From Candidatus Altimarinota bacterium (GTDB taxonomy: Bacteria > Patescibacteriota > Gracilibacteria > RBG-16-42-10): DNA of 12,148 nt. Of the stretch, positions 7,275 through 12,148 are shown piece after piece (the first letter of the stretch is position 1; every line of letters starts with the position of its first letter). The notes under the pieces were generated by a model. That model saw nothing but the letters and a program-made list of their open reading frames with translations, was not told where the DNA came from and searched no databases. A program made the position numbers and the translations under genes. The DNA lies in assembly GCA_017984655.1 (NCBI GenBank), contig JAGNZB010000036.1, positions 1-12,148 on the forward strand, written 5' to 3'.

Positions 7275-7916
7275 TTAATCCTCATCTCTATAAAAACAGT
7301 GTCCGCACTCAGCTTCGATATCGTCTAGTGCTTGTATTACAAAGTTCTTCAAGAAGTCTGGTAGTGTCTCGTATTTCACTTTGGCGAGTAGCCATTGTCT
7401 CCAAATGGCTACAGTGATCTTTCGTGTTCGGTAATAGTCTAGTGTGGCGTGTGGGACCGCCAGGGTGGGAATGAGTTTGTCCATCAAGTTTACAAACATG
7501 GCTTCCAGTGAAGATTTGGGCTCATACTCACTAATTGCCGCCTGCATATCTTTGAACTCTCCGTACTGCTCTCTCAATTTCTGGTAAGCAACAGCTTCTT
7601 TTTCTTGCTTGGCCACTAAGTTCTCAGCTGATCCATGTGCATCAGTATCTCCAGCAAACACCTCTACCAAGTCATGGGTGAGAGCAAATTTGAGAATAAG
7701 CTCGTCTTTGAGTCCGAGGTGATACTGTTCATTTGCCGCCCAACACGCCATTGCTAGCTGGTAGCTATGTTCAGCATCATTCTCGAAGTGTCCTGGTCGA
7801 TAGCTATTGGCCCGATAGGTTTTGGCGAATGCCATTGTTAGTAGCACAATGGGGAAGACTTTTTTCATAGGATGGTGATACGGATCGTTTGGTGAGGAAT
7901 GCGAGTACGGTAGCAT
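7275..7916 (-). CDS. HD-domain phosphohydrolase (YfbR/HDDC2-like)
   Basis: This is a metal-dependent HD-superfamily hydrolase, probably acting on a nucleotide such as a 5'-deoxynucleotide, judged by similarity to YfbR/HDDC2 proteins. The visible signature is ENDAEHS (His50), THDLVEVFAGDTD (His81-Asp82, Glu85, Asp90) and Asp146 in NLMDKLIP, giving the usual H...HD...D metal ligands. The length of 213 residues fits the family. The start is uncertain. The ATG at 7916 adds a 16-residue His/Pro/Ser-rich leader unlike family members, and the ATG at 7868 (MKKVFPIVLL) is at least as likely. Neither has a Shine-Dalgarno. It lies 19 bases after proS on the same strand, so co-transcription is likely. 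Its stop codon sits where a degenerate copy of the heptamer repeat would be expected. The fold is clear; the substrate is inferred. Confidence 0.85.
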   Translation of the reverse strand: MLPYSHSSPNDPYHHPMKKVFPIVLLTMAFAKTYRANSYRPGHFENDAEHSYQLAMACWAANEQYHLGLKDELILKFALTHDLVEVFAGDTDAHGSAENLVAKQEKEAVAYQKLREQYGEFKDMQAAISEYEPKSSLEAMFVNLMDKLIPTLAVPHATLDYYRTRKITVAIWRQWLLAKVKYETLPDFLKNFVIQALDDIEAECGHCFYRDED

Positions 7917-7935
7917 TCCGGTACTAGAGGAACAA

Positions 7936-9192
7936 CTAGGAGTGATTCTGAATGACGGAGATGATATCGCTGAGCGGGTGAGTGCTACTGTCTTTGCTAG
8001 TGCGTCCTTTTAGCTCAAACACCGCCTTCTCAAAAGTTCGTTTAGAAATAGTGACGCGTAGCGGACAGCCAATCAGATCAGCGTCAGCAAATTTCTCACC
8101 AATACTAACACCACGACGATCATCATAGAGGACTTCGATTTGGTTGTCTGTGAGGAGTTCGTAGACTTGATTGGCTTGGTCCAAGATGTTTTGATCATCA
8201 CTATTGAGCACTACCAAATGTACCGTAAATGGCGCAAGTGATCGTGGCCACACAAGGCCAGTATCATCTGAAAGTAATTCGGCTACGGTGCCAATCAAGC
8301 GGCTGATACCGATACCATAGCAGCCCATGACAACAGGCATTGGTTTACCTTCACTGTTGGTATATGTCAGTCCAAAGGCGTCTGAGAACTTGGTTTGGAG
8401 CTTGAAGATATTGCCGACCTCGATCCCCTTATCTTCTATCAGTTCAGGATTGTGACATTGTGGACAGCTGTTTTGTTCAGTAATGATCTCGCGATTGATG
8501 GCGATATGGCAGGATCGACAGATGTAGATGATATCTTCACCGGCATCACATAAGGTTTGGAATTCATGAGAATACTTTGAGAAGGCACCACCGGAAGCAT
8601 ACGTCATATAGGTCTTGTCTCCGATGCCAGCTTCAGCGAAAATCTGTTTGTAGGCTTCAGTTTGAATCTCATAGTAGCGATCAAGATCAGCCTGGTCAGT
8701 ATGAAATGAATAAAGATCTTTCATCAGAAACTCCTTACCCCGTAGTAGACCTGACTTGGCACGTTTTTCATCGCGAAACTTATTCTGAATCTGATAGACC
8801 GCTTTTGGTAAGTCTTTGTAGCTATGTACAAATTTCTGCAGTAGTGGTGTGACTACTTCTTCATGCGTAGCACCGAGGGCGTACTCAGACTTGGTCCAAT
8901 GGGTGATGAAGCGTACTAGGCTATCCATGCTATCCCAACGCTGAGTTTGTTCATAAATTCCTTTTGGCTGCAGGGATGGCATTAGTACTTCGATCCCACC
9001 ATGGATATCCATGTGTTTGCGGACCAGTGTTTGGGTCTTTTGCAGAACACGGAGCCCAAGAGGCAAAAAAGTGTAAACTCCAGCCATGAGCTTGTCTACA
9101 AAGCCAGCACGGATGAGCAGTTGAGCATTCTTTGATTCTTCGTCCTTGCTAGGATCACGAGTGGTTTTGATCAATGAATTTGTAAAACGCAT
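7936..9192 (-). CDS. proS: Prolyl-tRNA synthetase, short form without editing domain
   Basis: It charges tRNA-Pro with proline in the cytoplasm. Class II signatures are present: motif 1 around LPLGLRVL (43-50), GATHEE (107-112), motif 2 FRDEKRAKSGLLRGKEF (139-155), and motif 3 GCYGIGISRLIG (290-301), followed by an anticodon-binding domain. At 418 residues it is about 150 shorter than the E. coli enzyme. The INS editing domain (YbaK-like), which normally splits the middle, is absent, and two Cys pairs that usually flank it are close together (Cys225/228 and Cys243/246). They may bind zinc. Short ProRS of this kind is known from alphaproteobacteria and mitochondria. Editing of Ala-tRNA-Pro would need a separate protein, not seen here. 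The ATG at 9192 begins MRFTNSLIKTTRDPSKDEE, the expected N-terminus. A leader of about 215 bases precedes it. Confidence 0.96.
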   Translation of the reverse strand: MRFTNSLIKTTRDPSKDEESKNAQLLIRAGFVDKLMAGVYTFLPLGLRVLQKTQTLVRKHMDIHGGIEVLMPSLQPKGIYEQTQRWDSMDSLVRFITHWTKSEYALGATHEEVVTPLLQKFVHSYKDLPKAVYQIQNKFRDEKRAKSGLLRGKEFLMKDLYSFHTDQADLDRYYEIQTEAYKQIFAEAGIGDKTYMTYASGGAFSKYSHEFQTLCDAGEDIIYICRSCHIAINREIITEQNSCPQCHNPELIEDKGIEVGNIFKLQTKFSDAFGLTYTNSEGKPMPVVMGCYGIGISRLIGTVAELLSDDTGLVWPRSLAPFTVHLVVLNSDDQNILDQANQVYELLTDNQIEVLYDDRRGVSIGEKFADADLIGCPLRVTISKRTFEKAVFELKGRTSKDSSTHPLSDIISVIQNHS

Positions 9193-9293
9193 AAATAAAG
9201 TTAGAAATTTGTAAGAATGTATTGCGTATACTTGCTGTTTTCTCTGTGCTTACTTTTGGTAACGTCCCACTTCCATCACAAATAGCCCCTCTG

Positions 9294-9355
9294 AGCCCTA
9301 AGTGCTGAAGAGTTCTGTTTGTACGTGTACAGTCTTTCCTTCACCGCTTAGCGCT
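9294..9355 (-). ncRNA. Structured element in the proS 5' leader
   Basis: Read on the minus strand, AGCGCTAAG (9355-9347) pairs with CTTAGGGCT (9302-9294) at 8 of 9 positions. Inside that, TGAAG pairs with CTTCA, and a short apical stem forms from CTGT/ACAG or from the exact palindrome TGTACACGTACA. The result is a long stem with internal loops lying between the predicted promoter and the proS start. No U-run follows, so it is not a plain terminator. It matches no riboswitch or T-box I can recognise. It could be a cis-regulatory RNA or an RNA-stability element. Confidence 0.4.
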
Positions 9356-9415
9356 GGCTAGTCTTGCTGGGGAAGAGTGTGGGGTACTGAGAAAGTGTGT
9401 GCTTCATACCGAGAT

Positions 9416-9443
9416 ACTATAGCAAATCAGTTTTAGTTGGCAA
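9416..9443 (-). promoter_or_regulatory. Promoter of the proS-HD unit
   Basis: On the minus strand, TTGCCA (9443-9438) and TATAGT (9421-9416) are separated by 16 bases; the -35 matches TTGACA at 4 of 6 positions and the -10 matches TATAAT at 5 of 6. It starts 18 bases beyond the end of the preceding gene. Transcription would begin near 9409, giving a leader of about 215 bases before the proS ATG. This is the best sigma-70-like promoter in the window. Confidence 0.5.
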
Positions 9444-9462
9444 TTTTGTATTCAGAAATCGC

Positions 9463-9927
9463 CTATCCGTTCTCTGGCTTGGGCTTGAGATTGGCCCTGC
9501 TCTGAATAATCTGATCGAGTCTTGCTTGAGGATTGCTCCAGTCGTCTTCTTCATAGGGACTCGCTGAGCTCATTTGTTGGTAGAGCTTCCACTGACCAGC
9601 TACTTGGTGAAATCTAGCGACTGTGATCGCGACTTGGGTAGTTTCCTCACCATTGATACCGATCGTGATTGAGGACACAAAATAGTAGGCAGCCCAGTCA
9701 CCATCCTCACGAACCCCAATCCCTTTGTCCTCACTGATCTCAGGATAGAGCTCAGTCTTCATCCATTGTTTCTTTTCCGGTGAGGCCCACAATGACCGAA
9801 ACATCTCCGAAGCACTTGCCGGTAGCCCAGTTTGATCCAATAAGCCCAGTGCCGCATCGGCAGTCGGTTGATCAAGTGCCTGTCGGAAAGAAAGATAATG
9901 CGTGAATAGTTGTTGTTGGAGAGACAT
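9463..9927 (-). CDS. Hypothetical protein, 154 residues
   Basis: I do not recognise this protein. The N-terminal 60 residues look helical. A central beta-rich part follows (about 70-120), with alternating strands DWAAYYFVSSITIGI and TTQVAITVARFHQVAGQWKLY, and then a charged C-terminal helix and tail. A helix pair followed by a curved sheet ending in 'GQWKLY' recalls NTF2/SnoaL-like domains, but that is a weak impression. There is no signal peptide or membrane segment, so it is likely cytoplasmic. It is flanked by composite repeat 2 upstream and by the proS promoter downstream, and probably forms its own unit. The ATG at 9927 gives a plausible N-terminus (MSLQQQLFTHYLSF) but has no Shine-Dalgarno. 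That it is coding is fairly safe, because the frame is long and has balanced composition. Confidence 0.75.
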   Translation of the reverse strand: MSLQQQLFTHYLSFRQALDQPTADAALGLLDQTGLPASASEMFRSLWASPEKKQWMKTELYPEISEDKGIGVREDGDWAAYYFVSSITIGINGEETTQVAITVARFHQVAGQWKLYQQMSSASPYEEDDWSNPQARLDQIIQSRANLKPKPENG

Positions 9928-9962
9928 TGAAGTGAGGGAGAGTTATGTTGGTGTACTGGGGG

Positions 9963-9990
9963 AATTATAAATTACAAATTACAAATTATA
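9963..9990. repeat. Four AATTAYA heptamers at the outer edge of composite repeat 2
   Basis: Exact 7-base units in register: AATTATA, AATTACA, AATTACA, AATTATA, followed by a degraded unit AATGAAA. They share period and first five bases with the AATTAGG units that begin 16 bases later. They overlap the likely promoter of the 154-residue gene. Confidence 0.85.
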
Positions 9991-9992
9991 AA
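9964..9992 (-). promoter_or_regulatory. Candidate promoter of the 154-residue gene, inside the heptamers
   Basis: On the minus strand, TATAAT (9969-9964, a perfect -10) lies 17 bases after TTTATA (9992-9987, 4 of 6 matches to the -35). The start of transcription would be near 9957, about 29 bases before the ATG at 9927. A second TATAAT created by the other AATTATA unit makes the exact choice uncertain. Confidence 0.35.
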
Positions 9993-10005
9993 TGAAACGG
10001 GAGTT

Positions 10006-10040
10006 AATTAGGAATTAGGAATTGGTAATTATGAATTGTG
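10006..10040. repeat. Five AATTAGG-type heptamers in composite repeat 2
   Basis: Units in register: AATTAGG, AATTAGG, AATTGGT, AATTATG, AATTGTG, decaying from left to right. They are the inverted counterpart of the CCTAATT units at 10277-10304, so composite repeat 2 is bounded by heptamers pointing towards each other. Confidence 0.85.
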
Positions 10041-10090
10041 GCTGCCGGAAGCTTGGATTGTGGGCTGACCTACATCCTTTTTTCATCCAG

Positions 10091-10136
10091 CCATCCTGAG
10101 CGTAGCCGAAGGACCTTGCCGAGTAGCTCGGTTCCC
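10091..10136. repeat. Dispersed-type repeat with hairpin inside composite repeat 2
   Basis: CCTGAGCGTAGCCGAAGGAC (10095-10114) resembles the CCTGAGCGAAGCGAAGGAT-type intergenic repeat common in many bacterial genomes (recalled, not searched). It is followed by CCGAG-TAG-CTCGG (10119-10131), a perfect 5-base-pair hairpin with a 3-base loop. The part from 10109 to 10136 recurs in degraded form at 7182-7210. Confidence 0.55.
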
Positions 10137-10161
10137 CACTTTCTCCCATAATCAAAGTTCA

Positions 10162-10252
10162 TTTCACCTTTCCCTTTACTTTCACCTTCACCTTGTATGA
10201 GCGAAGCAGCCCGGAAAGAAACGTAAAGGGAAAAGTAAACGTGAAAGTAAAA
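10162..10252. repeat. Composite repeat 2: inverted hexamer arrays around the conserved core
   Basis: The left arm (10162-10192) is made of YTTYMC hexamers and the right arm (10222-10252) of GTRAAR hexamers. The segment 10163-10179 pairs with 10223-10239 at 15 of 17 positions, including 11 consecutive bases. The core begins ATGAGCGAAGCAGCCC at 10197 and ends in GGAAAGAAACGTAAA. It matches copy 1 at 27 of 31 positions in the same orientation. No coding potential is evident. Together with the flanking heptamers and the dispersed-type repeat it fills the 371 bases between the peptidase and the 154-residue gene. Confidence 0.8.
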
Positions 10253-10276
10253 AACACAACTAAGTGCCCCCCTGGT

Positions 10277-10304
10277 CCCAATTTCTAATTCCTAATTCCT
10301 AATT
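10277..10304. repeat. Four inverted heptamers overlapping the peptidase 3' end
   Basis: Units in register: CCCAATT, TCTAATT, CCTAATT, CCTAATT, the reverse complement of the AATTAGG type. The last unit contains the stop codon of the C39-like gene (TAG, 10301-10299 on the minus strand) and its final Asn codon, so the repeat defines the end of that protein. Confidence 0.85.
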
Positions 10305-11018
10305 TGAGCCACTTTTTGTCTTCGAGTACACCACGATTCCTTTATGAGCGAAAAATTTCTCAAAATCTACAAATGCTATTGCTGCATGCCTTTGTGTACT
10401 CGTCTTGGTGCCGCTGGGATTGTGGAAGTAAAGTAATTGCTTATGTTTGTCATATCCTGTGATCAGGACTAGGTGTCCACCTTTCTTGGTTGGGGTGTTT
10501 TGGGGATTACGGATTTCATAATTGACTGATGCGATCACATAGTGGTGCTGCGCGGTATGATGGAGGATTTGTGCTATTGAGAGTGCTGAGATTGCTTTTG
10601 CCTCCAGTTGGTAGGTTTTTTTTACAAATCGACAAAATGGTTTGTAGAACAAGCCTGGTGAACTGGCGAGGGGTTTTTGGTAGCCACCATAGCTAAGACA
10701 TTGTTTGGCTAGCGTCACTAATGGTACTTGAATGCCTTGTTTGGCGAGGATCATTTTGAGGCAGGCCATGCCACAGCCATTCCAGCTCCACTCTGCATAT
10801 TCATCTGCGGAAGCAGCACCTGATCGTCGCCACTGAGGGTCGGCTTGAGCTTCTATCGTCTTGGCTAGTATCTGCTCAGCCAATGCTGGGGATTCCCACT
10901 GACTATAGTAAGGAATTGCAGTAATTTTGAGGGCTTGGGGATCATTGTGGGACTGAGCAGTAGCCTTGAAGTGAGAGTAGGTCAGGCGAAGATGCTGGAG
11001 GATTTGAGCTGGTCTCAT
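10299..11018 (-). CDS. C39-like cysteine peptidase (Peptidase_C39_2 type)
   Basis: This is a papain-fold, probably hydrolytic, protein of the C39-like superfamily. The sequence shows WSWNGCGMACLKM with the likely nucleophile Cys82, KKGGHLVLITGYD with His182, and LYFHNPSG with Asn200 at the position of the third catalytic residue (Asp in many relatives). The length of 239 residues fits a stand-alone domain; there is no transporter fusion, signal peptide or membrane helix. The ATG at 11018 begins MRPAQILQHL and lies 9 bases after the D-Ala-D-Ala ligase stop on the same strand, so the two are probably co-transcribed. A role in wall or peptide processing is suggested by the neighbour only. The last codons (Asn-stop) come from a heptamer repeat, so the original C-terminus may have been replaced. 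It has no Shine-Dalgarno. Confidence 0.8.
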   Translation of the reverse strand: MRPAQILQHLRLTYSHFKATAQSHNDPQALKITAIPYYSQWESPALAEQILAKTIEAQADPQWRRSGAASADEYAEWSWNGCGMACLKMILAKQGIQVPLVTLAKQCLSYGGYQKPLASSPGLFYKPFCRFVKKTYQLEAKAISALSIAQILHHTAQHHYVIASVNYEIRNPQNTPTKKGGHLVLITGYDKHKQLLYFHNPSGTKTSTQRHAAIAFVDFEKFFAHKGIVVYSKTKSGSN

Positions 11019-11027
11019 ACATGATGG

Positions 11028-12148
11028 TTATGCTGCTTTGGCTCCGCCGACTTTTTGTAAGATCTCAGAATGGAATGTATAAGTGGTTTGTTGATTGGCT
11101 GCAAATTTCTCATCAGCGAGAGCGATCAGTTTGGTAATGAGATCGACTCCTGATATACCCTTTTTGCGCCAGTTGTGATGATAGAGACTACCTGGTAGCG
11201 TGTTGATTTCGTTGACATAGACTTGGCCGGAAGCGCTATCGATCAAGAAGTCGATGCGTGCAATACCCGAGCACCCCAGGGTCAAAAATGTCTGCTTACC
11301 ATATCGCTCCACTTGCTCAGTGAGCTCTGGGGCAATGTTGGCTGGTAGCTCACTATAGTTGCTATTGGCACCACTTCCCTTTTTACCACCGCCGAGATAC
11401 TTGTCATTGAAATCAAAAAACTCAGTTTTGTTCAGCGGTCTCTCGATCAATCCCAGTTCGAGATCATTATTACCCATCACTGGCAAAGTGACTTCGATCA
11501 AGTTCTCGACCCCTTCTTCTACCAGTACCTTCTCGTCATAATGGAAAGCGACTTCGAGGGCATTTTGGAGCTCAGAGAATTGTTTGATTTTGGTGATACC
11601 GATACTTGATCCCAAGTGTACAGGCTTGATAAATAGTGGAAACTTGAGCTTCATGATCTTGTCTGTCCACGCTTTGGGATCACGCTCCCAATCAGTCTTG
11701 GTAAACCAAACATAAGGCACGATTGGTACCTGCTCAGCTGCCAAGACTTGCTTTGCTAGTACTTTGTCCATTGCTACTGCTGATGCAAACAGATCACAAC
11801 CAACGAAAGGAATATTGGCCAATCGCAAGAGTCCCATCAGACTACCGTCCTCTCCAAAAGTGCCATGCATTGATGGGAAGGCGATATCGATTTTGACGGT
11901 CTTTGGCAACAATCCGGGCCAGATTAACTGGAGACCTTGATCAAATGCTAGCTGTACTTTCTTTTGTTTGGTGAGCTGGGTTTCAAAGTCAGATTGTTTG
12001 AAGTAGGCTAGGTCATTCATCGCTTGATCAGCGTACCAAGAGCCATCCTTGGCAATGTACACCGGCCAGATCTCAAACTGATTCGTAGCCTGAAGCGACT
12101 GAATAATCGGCGTGTGCGCTGTAATGATCGAGACATCATGTTCTGCAC
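11028..12148 (-). CDS. ddl: D-alanine-D-alanine ligase, 5' end beyond the window
   Basis: This ATP-grasp ligase joins two D-alanines for peptidoglycan precursor synthesis in the cytoplasm. Family motifs visible on the minus strand are AEHDVSIITAHTP next to the window edge, HGTFGEDGSLMGLL (about 11867-11830), the ATP-binding KPVHLGSSIG (about 11629-11597), DKYLGGG (about 11412-11391) and NEINTLPG (about 11213-11190). The Tyr in DKYLGGG is typical of ligases that make D-Ala-D-Ala rather than D-Ala-D-lactate. A GTG at 12062 could be taken as the start, but the frame stays open upstream and encodes the conserved AEHDVS strand. The gene therefore runs off the right edge, and only the first few tens of residues are probably missing. 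A Gly/Lys/Ser-rich stretch follows DKYL. The C39-like gene follows 9 bases after the stop. The assignment is firm. Confidence 0.95.
   Translation of the reverse strand, partial: AEHDVSIITAHTPIIQSLQATNQFEIWPVYIAKDGSWYADQAMNDLAYFKQSDFETQLTKQKKVQLAFDQGLQLIWPGLLPKTVKIDIAFPSMHGTFGEDGSLMGLLRLANIPFVGCDLFASAVAMDKVLAKQVLAAEQVPIVPYVWFTKTDWERDPKAWTDKIMKLKFPLFIKPVHLGSSIGITKIKQFSELQNALEVAFHYDEKVLVEEGVENLIEVTLPVMGNNDLELGLIERPLNKTEFFDFNDKYLGGGKKGSGANSNYSELPANIAPELTEQVERYGKQTFLTLGCSGIARIDFLIDSASGQVYVNEINTLPGSLYHHNWRKKGISGVDLITKLIALADEKFAANQQTTYTFHSEILQKVGGAKAA

Noticed and set aside
9258..9274. T-box-like GGAAGTGGGACGTTACC on the minus strand in the proS leader
   Set aside because: It only loosely resembles the T-box consensus, the UGGN core would not suit an A73 discriminator as expected for tRNA-Pro, and no specifier loop or terminator/antiterminator pair is evident.
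12060..12062. GTG as the start codon of the D-Ala-D-Ala ligase
   Set aside because: The frame continues upstream to the window edge and encodes the conserved AEHDVS region of the family, so this GTG is an internal Val codon.

Overview
The window looks like chromosome of a small-genome or environmental bacterium. I infer a Candidate Phyla Radiation (Patescibacteria)-type organism, at modest confidence. The hints are mid-range base composition, no recognisable Shine-Dalgarno sequence before any start I could check, a short prolyl-tRNA synthetase without its editing domain, very large unannotatable proteins beside core genes, and intergenic DNA full of short-period repeats. The standard code fits: there are no in-frame TGA codons in long genes, although none of the seven visible stops is TGA.

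Layout. Positions 1-215 form an upstream region with a hairpin, weak promoter-like sites and perhaps the first codons of a divergent gene. Positions 216-6996 (+) hold a tight two-gene unit. The first gene encodes a 1221-residue protein with a beta-rich N-terminus, a long helical middle and a C-terminal MoxR-type AAA+ ATPase. Seven bases later comes a 1035-residue protein that fuses a transglutaminase-like domain, a charged coiled coil and a von Willebrand A (VWA) domain with an intact metal site. This is a MoxR/VWA chaperone-like pair of unusual construction and the best candidate for an undescribed system here.

Positions 6997-7274 separate the convergent gene blocks and hold a composite non-coding repeat. 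Everything from 7275 to the right edge is on the minus strand. In transcription order it is: D-alanine-D-alanine ligase (5' end cut by the window edge), a C39-like cysteine peptidase 9 bases later, a second copy of the composite repeat (9963-10304), a small unknown protein, a long structured leader, proS, and an HD-domain phosphohydrolase 19 bases after proS.

The two composite repeats share a 31-base core flanked by inverted hexamer arrays (NGTRAA units) and bordered by exact-period heptamers (AATTAGG). In copy 2 the heptamers supply the stop codon of the peptidase gene and apparently the -10 box of the next gene. Ligase and peptidase suggest a cell-wall pair, proS and HD a housekeeping pair. 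Nothing visible links these to the AAA+/VWA system beyond proximity.
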